A stretch of DNA of 35,931 bases from Desulfacinum sp. (GTDB lineage Bacteria > Desulfobacterota > Syntrophobacteria > Syntrophobacterales > DSM-9756), in contig JACIYN010000012.1 in the NCBI GenBank assembly GCA_014359885.1, forward strand, positions 1 through 35,931, in the 5' to 3' direction. Position 1 is the stretch's first letter. Each line of letters starts with the position of its first letter. Positions 16,084 through 23,884 of this stretch are shown here, piece by piece. The position numbers and the translations under genes were made by a program. The notes under the pieces are model-generated. The model was given only the letters and a program-made list of their open reading frames with translations. It was not told the DNA's origin and did not search any database.

Positions 16084-16518
16084 ATGGGGGAAAAATACAA
16101 GTTCTACACGCCGGTACGGGTCCGCTATGCGGATACGGACGCCCAGGGGCACGTCTTCTTTTCCAATTATCTCGTCTACTTCGACCAGGGGCTCACCGAT
16201 TACCTCAAGGCCGTTGACTACAGCTACGACAAGCTGCTCCAGGACGGAATCGACTTCTTCTACGTGGACGCCCAATGCAGCTACAAGGGAAGCGCCCGGT
16301 TCGACGAGGTGCTGAACGTCCACGCTAGGATCACCCATATCGGCAACACGAGCTTCACTTTCCGGTTTTCCATCTACAAGGCGGAAACCGAGGAGTTTAT
16401 CGCCTCCGGTCGGATTACGGCCGTGGCGGTGAGTGTCGAAACCCGCCGCCCCGTGCCCGTTCCGGAAGGGCTTCGGCGCGCCGTGGAAGCCTACGAAGGG
16501 GAACCGCTGCCCGCGTGA
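16084..16518 (+). CDS. Acyl-CoA thioesterase, YbgC/4-hydroxybenzoyl-CoA type (hotdog fold)
   Basis: A 144-residue cytoplasmic enzyme that hydrolyses acyl-CoA thioesters. The N-terminal motif VRYADTDAQGHVFFSNYL (13-30) is the family active site; D19 in the D-x-x-G arrangement corresponds to the catalytic Asp of 4-hydroxybenzoyl-CoA thioesterase. The length is typical. The start ATG at 16084 is preceded by GAGGAAAGGAAGG; earlier in-frame codons would add 26 residues before the hotdog strand and lack family resemblance. It stands alone between the divergent VWA gene and a repeat-filled gap, so the physiological substrate is not indicated by context. Confidence 0.9.
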   Translation: MGEKYKFYTPVRVRYADTDAQGHVFFSNYLVYFDQGLTDYLKAVDYSYDKLLQDGIDFFYVDAQCSYKGSARFDEVLNVHARITHIGNTSFTFRFSIYKAETEEFIASGRITAVAVSVETRRPVPVPEGLRRAVEAYEGEPLPA

Positions 16519-16628
16519 CTTGAGCCGCGCGGCATTGGCTTTCGTGCACCTCATTTCCTTTTCCCTGTGCGCAGCCCTGACGGGTGGGCATAAAGTCCGC
16601 TCCTACAGGAATGGATCGATCTGCCGGG

Positions 16629-16654
16629 GTAGGGGCGGGGTTTATCCCCGCCCG
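16629..16654. repeat. GTAGGGGCGGGG palindromic repeat, copy A
   Basis: A 26-base unit with an 8-bp stem (GGGCGGGG at 16633-16640 pairing with CCCCGCCC at 16646-16653, loop TTTAT). The identical 26 bases recur at 19693-19718, and a variant lies at 29188-29213. This is a family of short extragenic palindromes. Confidence 0.75.
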
Positions 16655-16736
16655 CCGATCACGAGGTGGGAGGGAAACTCGAGGAAGGAAGGCACTCCAT
16701 TGTATTGAACGCGACCTCGTTGCGTTCGTGCGCGCG

Positions 16737-16772
16737 GGCTGTAGGGGCGAATAATCATTCGCCCCTACAGCC
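16737..16772. repeat. Perfect 16-bp inverted repeat
   Basis: The arm GGCTGTAGGGGCGAAT (16737-16752) is the exact reverse complement of 16757-16772, with a four-base loop AATC. It shares the GTAGGGGCG core of the repeats at 16629 and 19693 but with a different centre. There is no T-run, so it is not a standard terminator. Confidence 0.8.
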
Positions 16773-16874
16773 GGCGTCCGGCACGGTTTCCCCCGGAGAA
16801 CTTATGGGCTGCCCCGGTTTGAAGGTCCACCTCCCTTGACTTGGAGATGCTCTCCTGCTAGAGGGTTGGAAGTC

Positions 16875-17035
16875 GCAGGTGCACTTGGGTGCCTAAGAGG
16901 GAATCCCGTGGGAATCGGGAACGGGCCCGCCGCTGTGATCGGGGACGAAAGCTGCTGGAAGGCCACTGCCGCAGCGTTTGCGGTGGGAAGGCGCAGCCGG
17001 TAGGACGATCCGAGAGTCAGAAAACCTGCCTGCGA
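16875..17035 (+). promoter_or_regulatory. Cobalamin riboswitch
   Basis: The leader of the btuB-like gene shows the conserved order of a cobalamin (B12) aptamer: GCAGGTGC (16875-16882), GAGGGAA with ATCCCGTGGGAATCGGGA, CCCGCCGCTGTGA, GCCACTG (16962-16968), GGGAAGG (16985-16991) and the closing B12 box AGTCAGAAAACCTGCC (17015-17030). The outer stem pairs GCAGGT (16875-16880) with ACCTGC (17024-17029). An intrinsic terminator follows at 17106-17139, so control is probably by transcription termination when the cobamide is bound. Confidence 0.95.
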
Positions 17036-17105
17036 TACGAGGTGCCGTGAAAGCCCCGAGGTATGGGCCGGCGGTGCCGAAACGGATGGGGGATGAAAAG
17101 GGGAG

Positions 17106-17139
17106 ATCCCGGGTTCCGTGGGGAACCCGGGATTTTTTT
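17106..17139 (+). terminator. Riboswitch-linked intrinsic terminator
   Basis: A perfect 12-bp stem (ATCCCGGGTTCC at 17106-17117 pairing with 17122-17133, loop GTGG) runs into a T-tract (17133-17139). It lies about 70 bases after the aptamer and 80 bases before the receptor start codon, the expected place for the expression platform. Confidence 0.9.
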
Positions 17140-17218
17140 GTGAGTCCGAGCGTCGAAAAGGCGGGCCCCGGCGCCGGAAAAGCGCGGCGTGACAAGCCGG
17201 AACAAGGGAGGAAAGAAG

Positions 17219-19213
17219 ATGCGGGTGCAGAAGGGGCTGGTCATGGGTCTGCTGGTGGTCCTGCTGGGGGTGGCAGCGGCCGTGAATGCCGGGGCGCAGG
17301 ATCCGGCGGAGGCCGTCTCGCTGGGTGATGTGGTGGTGACGGCCACGCGGACGGCGACGCCGGAAGGGGCCGTGGGCGTCTCCCATACCGTCATCACCGG
17401 AGAGGAAATCCAGGCCCGTCGGGCGACGGACGTGGCGGAGCTTCTGCGGGACGTGGCGGGGATCACCCTGGTCCGGCAGGGATCTCAGGGGGCGCAAAGC
17501 GTGATTTTCCCCCGAGGCGGTGAAAACAACTTCACCATGGTTCTCATCGACGGGGTGCAGGTGAACCTGGGTGGCGGCGACTTCTACTGGGAGACGCTCA
17601 GCACGGACAACATCGAGCGGATCGAGATCATCCGGGGACCTCAGAGCGCCCTCTACGGGTCCGATGCCATCGGCGGCGTGATCCAGATCTTCACCAAGTC
17701 CGGTTACGGGCCGCCGTCGGTGGAACTTTCCACGGCCCACGGAGCCCGCACGGAAAACGGCCACTACCTGGGCGAGCAGCACCTGCGGGTGTCCGGCGGA
17801 AACGACCAGATGGGATTTTCCGTGGCCTACGGCCGCATCGACGACGAAGGGACCCTGGACATCAACAACGACTACTGGAACAATACCCTGAGCGCCCGGT
17901 TCGATCTCTACCCCAAGGACAACTGGGAAATCACCCTCACCGGCCGCCTCAACGACAGCCGCTACGAATACCCCACGGAAAGCACCGGGGACAAATATAG
18001 TCCTCTGGATCCGGACCAGTACGAGCGGGAGATGGATACCGTGGTGGGTCTTTCCACCCGCGTGCAGACCACATCCTGGTGGGAAAACGTGGTGAGTGTG
18101 GGCTATCACCGAAACGACCGGGAGATCGACGATCCTTTCAATCCGGAAACGGACTTTTATGCCTGGAACGGAAAATATGAAGAGACGAGGGCCACTTTCG
18201 ACTATCACGCCAACTTGAGTTTTTCTCCCGTGGATCCGGTCTCGTCCATTCTCACTTTGGGCTATGAATACGATCGGGAAACCTACCACCAGGAAAGCAC
18301 GGACTTTACGACCACGGAACTGACGGCCGATCGAACCAACGATGCCCTCTACGTCCAGGAGCAGCTCTCCTTTTTCGATCGCGTCCACCTGGTGGGGGGC
18401 TTTCGGGTGGAAGACAACAGCGCCTTCGGTACCGAGGTGAGTCCCAGGGGGTCGATTGCCGTGGATATCCGAGAGACGGGAACGAAACTGCGGGCCGCTG
18501 CGGGCAAGGGGATCAAGGAACCCACGTTCTATGAGAACTTCGCCGACGATGCCTGGACCCTTGGAAATGAGGACCTGGATCCGGAAACGGCGGTTTCCTG
18601 GGAAGTGGGCGTGGACCAACGCCTGTGGAAAGACCGGGTGACCATCGGGCTCACCTACTTCGAGAGCCGTTACAAGGACCTCATCGCCTACGTGCCCACT
18701 CCCTATCCGGCGCCTCCGGTCCGCACTCCCAACTATTTCAACGTTCAGGAAGCGGAGAGCCGCGGCATCGAATTGAACCTCAAGGTTCGGCCCATGGAAA
18801 GCCTGGTGCTTGGGGCGTCCTACACCTATTTGGACACCGAGGTCCGGGACGACGGAGGGTTGGCTTCCGTGGCCTTTGCGGAAGGAAAGGACCTGATCCG
18901 CCGTCCCTCCCACGCGGCTTCCGGCTGGATCGACTGGCGTTGGGGCGCGTTCCGGACGTTCGTGAAGGGCCTTTACGTGGGCGAGCGGGATGATGCCGAT
19001 TACCGGGATTGGACGGCACCGAAGCGCGTGGAACTGGACGACTACTTCGTTCTGGACGCCGCCGTGTCCTACCAAGTGCCGGCGCCGGCCCCCATCAAGG
19101 ACATGGAGGTCTTCGTGAAGGGATCCAACCTTCTGGACGAAGACTACGAAGAGGTGTTTGGATTCACGGCGCCGGGAGCCAGCTTCATGGCGGGCCTGTC
19201 ATTCAAGCTGTAG
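17219..19213 (+). CDS. btuB: TonB-dependent outer-membrane receptor, BtuB-like (cobalamin uptake)
   Basis: Outer-membrane barrel and plug of 664 residues that imports cobalamin using TonB energy. Residues 1-26 form a signal peptide. The TonB box DVVVTA is at 37-42, close to the BtuB pattern. The plug shows ARRATDVAELLRDVAGITLV, FTMVLIDGVQVN and IERIEIIRGPQSALYGSDAI; the barrel ends in the typical aromatic-rich strand FTAPGASFMAGLSFKL. The ATG at 17219 is chosen over a GTG 30 bases upstream because AGGGAGG lies 7 bases before it. The riboswitch immediately upstream gives the substrate independently. The BtuFCD genes follow after a repeat-filled gap. Confidence 0.93.
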   Translation: MRVQKGLVMGLLVVLLGVAAAVNAGAQDPAEAVSLGDVVVTATRTATPEGAVGVSHTVITGEEIQARRATDVAELLRDVAGITLVRQGSQGAQSVIFPRGGENNFTMVLIDGVQVNLGGGDFYWETLSTDNIERIEIIRGPQSALYGSDAIGGVIQIFTKSGYGPPSVELSTAHGARTENGHYLGEQHLRVSGGNDQMGFSVAYGRIDDEGTLDINNDYWNNTLSARFDLYPKDNWEITLTGRLNDSRYEYPTESTGDKYSPLDPDQYEREMDTVVGLSTRVQTTSWWENVVSVGYHRNDREIDDPFNPETDFYAWNGKYEETRATFDYHANLSFSPVDPVSSILTLGYEYDRETYHQESTDFTTTELTADRTNDALYVQEQLSFFDRVHLVGGFRVEDNSAFGTEVSPRGSIAVDIRETGTKLRAAAGKGIKEPTFYENFADDAWTLGNEDLDPETAVSWEVGVDQRLWKDRVTIGLTYFESRYKDLIAYVPTPYPAPPVRTPNYFNVQEAESRGIELNLKVRPMESLVLGASYTYLDTEVRDDGGLASVAFAEGKDLIRRPSHAASGWIDWRWGAFRTFVKGLYVGERDDADYRDWTAPKRVELDDYFVLDAAVSYQVPAPAPIKDMEVFVKGSNLLDEDYEEVFGFTAPGASFMAGLSFKL

Positions 19214-19261
19214 GAGCTTGTGCTGGGAGATTGTCTGAAAACGCCGGGATATCCTTTTCTT

Positions 19262-19383
19262 GTAGCGCAGCCCTTTAGGGCTGCGAAGGCATCCCCGGAC
19301 GTCGGGTGGGCCGTTGGGTAATGGCTGTCATGTCCTGGCCCGATGATGGCCACTTTTCCGCGGGGCTGAAGCCCCGCGGCTAC
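19262..19383. repeat. Two-hairpin interspersed repeat, copy 2
   Basis: The first hairpin (19262-19286) differs from the copy at 4315 by one loop base. The second hairpin pairs CCGCGGGGCT (19358-19367) with AGCCCCGCGG (19370-19379). The whole unit begins GTAGC and ends GCTAC, a short terminal inverted repeat. Confidence 0.65.
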
Positions 19384-19461
19384 GAAAGAGGTCAACCTAA
19401 CGATCATGGTCTGCCTTGCGCCACCCTGCCGGGATGAAAGAAACGGCCGGGCAAGGAATCT

Positions 19462-19552
19462 TTGTGGGAGCGCCGCAAGGCGCGATGAATCGGCGGCCCC
19501 ACCGCCATGGAATGGCCGGCCATCCCTTTCGCGGCTTTCGCCGCTCCCACAA
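19462..19552. repeat. REP-like element with GTGGGAGCG ends
   Basis: The 91-base unit has 11-base terminal inverted repeats (TTGTGGGAGCG at 19462-19472 and CGCTCCCACAA at 19542-19552) and an internal hairpin GCGGCTTTCGCCGC. It resembles GTGGGAGCGGC-type REP sequences seen in other proteobacteria. Confidence 0.65.
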
Positions 19553-19692
19553 GTGCTCATTGGAACTTTCGCAGATCTTGCAAGATACCGAAAGTACAGT
19601 TCTTTCATATTCAATTCGCCGATGCGTCCCCACGCCAGGTTCCGCCAGGCGGACGCAAAGCCCGCCCCTGGAAAGGCAGATGGACCTGTTGC

Positions 19693-19718
19693 GTAGGGGC
19701 GGGGTTTATCCCCGCCCG
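19693..19718. repeat. GTAGGGGCGGGG palindromic repeat, copy B
   Basis: All 26 bases match the copy at 16629-16654, 3 kb away on the other side of btuB. The two copies therefore flank the riboswitch-receptor unit in the same orientation. Confidence 0.75.
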
Positions 19719-19891
19719 CTAATGGCGCGGAGGTAAGTAGACTACAGGGGTCGAATCGCTCCATTCGGGGCAGATTGTTGTGGCCTCCAGACGGAAGCCC
19801 GTTCCCGGACGGGATTTTCGACTTCACATGTCCGTTGCCTCCGGCGCGAAAGGCAAATGAACGAAGGGATGGGGCGTTGAGGTGCATTGTG

Positions 19892-19915
19892 AAGGATCCA
19901 TGGTTTTGGATCCTT
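19892..19915 (+). promoter_or_regulatory. Perfect 9-bp hairpin upstream of btuF
   Basis: AAGGATCCA (19892-19900) pairs with TGGATCCTT (19907-19915) around a TGGTTT loop, about 63 bases before the btuF start. No T-run follows, so it is more likely an operator or RNA-stability hairpin than a terminator. Its role is unknown. Confidence 0.4.
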
Positions 19916-19978
19916 GTGCGGGCGGACCGCTGGATCGGTATCTGACGGGAAGACATCAGGACAAAGGGCGAGGCGCCG

Positions 19979-20923
19979 ATGCGGATGGCTGAAAACGCTG
20001 CTGGACTCTTCCCCGCCCGCAGCTGGAAGATTCGGACGGCGGCGGTGCTAACGGCCCTGGGCCTCTGCCTGGTCACCGGAGCGCCGGCGGTCGCCGCGGA
20101 GGTGGTGGACCTGGTGGGCCGGCGCGTCACCGTGCCCGATCACCCGCGCCGTGTGGTGAGTCTCGCTCCCAGCCTCACCGAGATGGTCTTCGCCTTGGGC
20201 GCGGAAGAGCGCTTGGCGGGCGTGAGCCTCTACAGCGACTATCCACCGCGAGCGGCGGAGCTTCCCAAGGTGGGATCCTACGTCCATCCGGATCTCGAAA
20301 GGATCGTGGCCCTGAAGCCCGATCTCTGCCTGGCCGTCAAGGACGGAAACCCCCGGGAAGCCGTGGAACGCCTGGAAGCGCTGGGAATCCCGGTCTATGC
20401 CGTCAACCCCAAGAACCTCGCCGACGTGATGGACACCATGACGGCCCTGGGACAGCTCCTGGACCGGGAGAAGAAAGCCCGGGAGATCGTGGAATCCATG
20501 GACCGGAGGATCCGGGCGGTGGATGAGAGGATGGCGGGTGTGACCAGCCGCCCCCGCGTCTTTTTCCAGATTGGTGCCTCGCCCATCGTTTCCGTGGGCC
20601 GGTCCACCTTCGCCCACGAGATCATCACACGGGCGGGCGGGATCAACGTGGCGGAAGAGCCCGATCCCTATCCCCGGTTCAGCGTGGAGCAGGTCCTGGG
20701 TCTGCGGCCGGACGTGATCGTCGTTTCGTCCATGGACCGCGGCCGAATCCACCGGGAGATCCAGGCCGGTTGGATGCGCTGGCGGGGGCTTCCGGCCGTG
20801 GAAAGCGGCCGGGTCTTTCTGGTGGAATCGAACCTTTTCGACCGGCCCACGCCGCGGCTCGTGGACGGCCTGGAGGTGCTGGCCCGGCTGTTGCACCCGG
20901 AGGTTTTTCATGGCAATCCCTGA
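19979..20923 (+). CDS. btuF: Cobalamin ABC transporter periplasmic binding protein, BtuF-like
   Basis: Periplasmic receptor of 314 residues that carries cobalamin from the outer-membrane receptor to BtuCD. A signal peptide covers about 15-40 (IRTAAVLTALGLCLVTGAPAVA). The class III binding-protein fold is visible in VVDLVGRRVTVPDHPRRVVS, the LAPSLTEMVFALGAEERLAG helix, VGSYVHPDLERIVALKPDL and the C-terminal VFLVESNLFDRPTPRLVDGL. The ATG at 19979 has a GGGCGAGG-type site; an alternative ATG lies 6 bases on. The stop overlaps btuC by 14 bases, so btuF-btuC-btuD is a tight operon. Corrinoid specificity is inferred from the riboswitch-controlled receptor next door. Confidence 0.9.
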   Translation: MRMAENAAGLFPARSWKIRTAAVLTALGLCLVTGAPAVAAEVVDLVGRRVTVPDHPRRVVSLAPSLTEMVFALGAEERLAGVSLYSDYPPRAAELPKVGSYVHPDLERIVALKPDLCLAVKDGNPREAVERLEALGIPVYAVNPKNLADVMDTMTALGQLLDREKKAREIVESMDRRIRAVDERMAGVTSRPRVFFQIGASPIVSVGRSTFAHEIITRAGGINVAEEPDPYPRFSVEQVLGLRPDVIVVSSMDRGRIHREIQAGWMRWRGLPAVESGRVFLVESNLFDRPTPRLVDGLEVLARLLHPEVFHGNP

Positions 20924-21950
20924 AACGCGGCCGAGCGCGGACGCGACGGCCCGGCCGGTCACTCTGGGGCGGGTGTTGGTCGTCACCGCCTCACTTGCCA
21001 TGGTCCTGCTGGCCGCCATGGTGCTGGGTCTGGCGGTGGGGTCGTCGGGGGCCGATCTCCAATCGTTGCTGAACGTCCTTGTCCTTCGAAAGGCCGAAGA
21101 CCCCACCCTTCACACCATCGTTTGGCAACTTCGCTGGCCCCGGGTGCTTCTGGCCGTGGAGGTGGGAGGCGCCCTCTCCCTGGGGGGGCTCGTCTTCCAG
21201 GCGCTTTTGCGAAATCCGCTGGCCGAACCCTACATCCTGGGCACGTCGGGCGGCGCGGCGGTGGGGGCCATCCTGGGCATCCTGCTGGGCCTTTCCCCCT
21301 TTCCCGGCGTGAGTCTCACGGCGTTTGCGGGGAGCATGGGCGCCCTGGTTTTGGTCATGATGCTCGCGTCCGGCAAGGCGGTGCTCCGAAAGGATTCCCT
21401 GCTCCTTTCGGGAGTCATGGTGAACGCCTTCTGTTCGGCACTCATCCTCTTCTTCGTATCCACCACCCAGGACGCGCGCCTCCACAACATCCTTTTCTGG
21501 CTCATGGGGGACCTTTCCCGGGCGGATCCCGCCCAGGGGCTGCGCCTGGCCGCCGTCGTCGTGCCCTGCGCCGCGGCGGTCTTCGCCCTGGCCCGCCCCA
21601 TGAACCTTCTGCTCCTGGGCCGCGATGCCGCGGAAAGCCTGGGGGTGCAGGTGCGCCGTGTGAGCTGGGGCCTGCTGGTGGTCACATCCGTGATGGTGAG
21701 TGCGGCCGTGTGTGGAAGCGGCCTGTTGGGCTTCGTGGGCCTGGCCGTGCCGCATCTCCTGCGCCTCATTTTGGGACCCGACCACCGGGTGCTGGTTCCC
21801 GCCTGCCTTCTGGGCGGCGGGGCCTACCTGGTGGTCTGCGACGCCCTGGCCCGGTGGCTCCCCCGGCAGGGAGAGATGCCTGCCGGGGTGGTGACGGCCA
21901 TGATCGGCGCCCCCCTCTTCATTGCCCTTCTGAGAAGGTCGGCCCGATGA
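20910..21950 (+). CDS. btuC: Cobalamin ABC transporter permease, BtuC-like (FecCD family)
   Basis: Inner-membrane permease of 346 residues with about ten hydrophobic helices. FecCD-family landmarks are LRWPRVLLAVEVGGALSLGG, QALLRNPLAEPYILGTSGGA, FWLMGDLS and GFVGLAVPHLLRLILGPDHR, the last being the coupling region that contacts the ATPase. The start ATG lies inside the btuF end and the stop overlaps the btuD ATG, so all three subunits are translationally coupled. It forms a homodimer in known BtuCD systems. Confidence 0.93.
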   Translation: MAIPETRPSADATARPVTLGRVLVVTASLAMVLLAAMVLGLAVGSSGADLQSLLNVLVLRKAEDPTLHTIVWQLRWPRVLLAVEVGGALSLGGLVFQALLRNPLAEPYILGTSGGAAVGAILGILLGLSPFPGVSLTAFAGSMGALVLVMMLASGKAVLRKDSLLLSGVMVNAFCSALILFFVSTTQDARLHNILFWLMGDLSRADPAQGLRLAAVVVPCAAAVFALARPMNLLLLGRDAAESLGVQVRRVSWGLLVVTSVMVSAAVCGSGLLGFVGLAVPHLLRLILGPDHRVLVPACLLGGGAYLVVCDALARWLPRQGEMPAGVVTAMIGAPLFIALLRRSAR

Positions 21951-22747
21951 AGGAAGCTCTTGTGGTTCGAGAGGTGAGCGTGTCGTATGACCGGGACGAG
22001 GTGATCCGGGACCTCACCTTTTCCGTGGATTCCGGAGACTTCTTCATCATCGCCGGCCCCAACGGGTCGGGCAAGAGCACGCTTCTCAAGACCCTGGCGG
22101 GACTGCTGCGGCCGAGCCGCGGCACGATCCTGCTCCACGACCGTCCTCTTTCGTCCTACGGCCGGCGCCGCCTTTCCCACACCGTGGCCTACATGCCCCA
22201 GACGGTTCCCCTCGATTTTCCCTTCACCGTGGCGGAAGTGGTGCTCATGGGACGATCCCCCCACCTGGGTCTCTTTCAGCTGGAAGGCCGCACCGACATG
22301 GAAAGGGCCCGGGAAGCCATGGAGCGGACCCATGTGGCCCACCTGGCCGGACGGCCCATGGACCGGCTGAGCGGCGGGGAGCGCCAGCGGGTCTTCCTGG
22401 CCCAGGCCCTTTGCCAGGAGCCCCGGATCCTCCTGCTGGACGAACCCACGGCGGCGCTGGACCTCAAGCACCAGGTGCACCTGATGGATCTTCTGGAGGA
22501 GCTTCGCCGCGACAAGGAGATCACCATCGTCATGGTCACCCACGACATCAACCTGGCGGCCATGTACGGCGACACGGTTCTCTTGCTGAAAGACGGGCGG
22601 TCGGTGAGCCTGGGACCGCCCGCGGAGGTGCTCACCTTCGATGCCCTGGAAGCCGCCTACGGCTGCGTGGTGCTGGTGGACGAAAGCCCCCTGGGGCGGT
22701 TTCCGCGGATCACCCCGGTGCCGCGCCGCTACCTGGGGAAGGATTGA
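21947..22747 (+). CDS. btuD: Cobalamin ABC transporter ATPase, BtuD-like
   Basis: ATPase of 266 residues that powers cobalamin import. Walker A GPNGSGKST at 37-45, signature LSGGERQRV at 141-149, Walker B ILLLDEPTAALD from 161 and the switch His199 in VTHD are all intact. The ATG at 21947 overlaps the btuC stop (ATGA). A much longer open frame starts within btuC but carries no homology there. The last codons and stop lie within a GGATTAA-type tandem repeat that continues into the intergenic region. Confidence 0.93.
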   Translation: MKEALVVREVSVSYDRDEVIRDLTFSVDSGDFFIIAGPNGSGKSTLLKTLAGLLRPSRGTILLHDRPLSSYGRRRLSHTVAYMPQTVPLDFPFTVAEVVLMGRSPHLGLFQLEGRTDMERAREAMERTHVAHLAGRPMDRLSGGERQRVFLAQALCQEPRILLLDEPTAALDLKHQVHLMDLLEELRRDKEITIVMVTHDINLAAMYGDTVLLLKDGRSVSLGPPAEVLTFDALEAAYGCVVLVDESPLGRFPRITPVPRRYLGKD

Positions 22748-22786
22748 AGGATTGAAGGATTAGGATTAAGGATTAAGGATTAAAGG
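22739..22786 (+). repeat. Tandem heptamer repeat over the btuD stop
   Basis: Six consecutive units of GGATTGA/GGATTAA (one is shortened) run from the last btuD codons into the intergenic region. The stop codon TGA is part of the first unit. Such an array can change length by slippage. Confidence 0.75.
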
Positions 22787-22793
22787 AATGCGG

Positions 22794-22981
22794 CTTGACA
22801 GGGCCCTTGGAGTTGTTCTAGAAACGGGTCGTCGGCCGGGGCCACGAAGGCACCGGGTTGCCGATCCATTCCCCGCCACGGAAAGCCGAGTGCGTCCGTG
22901 TCCATCCGAAATCCCAGGACCACGAAGGTCGAAGCTCTGGAAACGGAGGAACGACTTTCGTGGTTTTTTTGTGGGCCGATG
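22794..22981 (+). promoter_or_regulatory. Leader of the exbB-exbD-tonB operon with possible promoter
   Basis: A TTGACA hexamer (22794-22799) with CTAGAA 17 bases later could be a promoter for the downstream operon. The leader of about 150 bases ends in a strong hairpin with T-run (22920-22970) just before the first gene, so the operon may be regulated by attenuation. No known riboswitch class was recognised. Confidence 0.4.
22920..22970 (+). terminator. Intrinsic terminator or attenuator before the exb operon
   Basis: CCACGAAGGTCG (22920-22931) pairs with CGACTTTCGTGG (22952-22963) with one G-U pair, followed by seven T (22964-22970). It can end the btuFCD transcript or attenuate the next operon. 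A closely similar hairpin lies at 27259-27317. Confidence 0.8.
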
Positions 22982-23014
22982 ATGAAGTCGCCGGGAGATA
23001 AGGGGACGGAATGG

Positions 23015-23884
23015 GTGCGGTTCTCCGCGGCCGCCGTCGCCGTGGTGGTGGGGGTGCTATGCCTCGCTGCGGCCGTGGAGGCGGCCCGGGTGGTGCGCCG
23101 GGATACCAACGCCGACGGGAAGGTGGATCAAATCGTGCGCTTGGACGATCGGGGCGTGGTCCGGCGCCTGGAGGTGGATGGGGACGGCGACGGGTTTTTT
23201 GAAACGGTGCAGCACTACCGCAACGGGGAGCTCGTCCGCTTGGAAAGCGATGGGGACGGCGACCGCCGCCGGGAGACCTGCTTCATCTATGAGCAGGGTG
23301 TTCGCGTTCGGGTGGAGATGGACGGCGACGGGGACGGGGTGGCGGAGCGCGCCGTGGACTTTCGGGGCGACCGGCGTCTTCGCGACTATGAAGACACCGA
23401 CGGGGACGGACGGTTCGACCGGATCGTGAGCTATCTCGATTCCTTCTGGCCCCTGGTGGAGGAACGGGATGGCGACGGGGACGGATTCTTCGAGGAACGA
23501 TGCGCCTACGTGAACGGAGTCCTGCGGGAGAGGGAGGTGCACGGAACGGATCCTCCCTGTCGAGCGGAATCCTACGACGCCCGGGGACGTCTCTTTCTGG
23601 TGGTGGAAGGGGATGCGCAGTGGAAACGCGTGCGTTCCGTCTGGACCTTCGACCCGGAAGGAAGGCCCGCGTCCTGCGCGGAGGATCGGAACGGGGACGG
23701 CCGCATGGACCTGTGGGGTCGCTATGAAGCCGGTCGGCTTCGGTCCCTTGTGGAAGATCGAAACGGGGACGGCCGGCCCGATGCGTGGACGGAATACGAC
23801 ACCTCGGGCAAGGAGGTTCGCGTCCGGCGGGATGTGGATCACGACGGTGTGGCGGACATCGACCGGAAGGAGAGCGGGTCGTGA
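23015..23884 (+). CDS. Exported Asp/Gly-rich repeat protein (EF-hand-like calcium loops)
   Basis: Unrecognised exported protein of 289 residues. The start is the GTG at 23015, chosen because AAGGGGA lies 8 bases before it and the product then opens with a clean signal peptide (RFSAAAVAVVVGVLCLAAAVEA); ATG codons at 22979 and 22982 are alternatives with poor ribosome sites. The mature part is built of about nine repeats of roughly 25-35 residues, each with a DxDGDG-type loop (DTNADGKVD, DGDGDGFFE, DTDGDGRFD, DRNGDGRMD, DVDHDGVAD), the Ca-binding pattern of EF-hand or thrombospondin type 3 repeats. Its stop overlaps the exbB ATG, so it belongs to the TonB energy operon. A periplasmic metal-binding or structural role is possible. 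Confidence 0.75.
   Translation: MRFSAAAVAVVVGVLCLAAAVEAARVVRRDTNADGKVDQIVRLDDRGVVRRLEVDGDGDGFFETVQHYRNGELVRLESDGDGDRRRETCFIYEQGVRVRVEMDGDGDGVAERAVDFRGDRRLRDYEDTDGDGRFDRIVSYLDSFWPLVEERDGDGDGFFEERCAYVNGVLREREVHGTDPPCRAESYDARGRLFLVVEGDAQWKRVRSVWTFDPEGRPASCAEDRNGDGRMDLWGRYEAGRLRSLVEDRNGDGRPDAWTEYDTSGKEVRVRRDVDHDGVADIDRKESGS

Larger units (their letters stand above)
16519..16874. other. Repeat-bearing intergenic region before the riboswitch
   Basis: No gene is supported. It holds a GTAGGGGCGGGG-type palindrome (16629-16654), a perfect 16-bp inverted repeat (16737-16772), and near its end a possible promoter for the cobalamin riboswitch transcript (TTGACT at 16836-16841 and TAGAGG at 16859-16864, 17-base spacer). 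Confidence 0.5.
19214..19978. other. 765-base repeat-rich gap between btuB and btuF
   Basis: I see no real gene; the open frames here are short, lack ribosome sites and run through palindromes. In order it holds the two-hairpin element (19262-19383), a REP-like unit bounded by TTGTGGGAGCG and its complement (19462-19552), a GTAGGGGCGGGG palindrome (19693-19718) and a 9-bp hairpin (19892-19915). No second riboswitch was recognised. Confidence 0.6.

Noticed and set aside
19397..19736. Short open frames in the gap between btuB and btuF
   Set aside because: They run through REP-like palindromes, lack ribosome sites and overlap one another in several frames.
19892..19915. Intrinsic terminator upstream of btuF
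   Set aside because: The 9-bp hairpin is perfect but is followed by GTGCGGG, not a T-run.
22788..22982. 64-residue plus-strand frame before the repeat protein
   Set aside because: It reads through the attenuator hairpin and T-run; the region looks like a leader rather than a gene.
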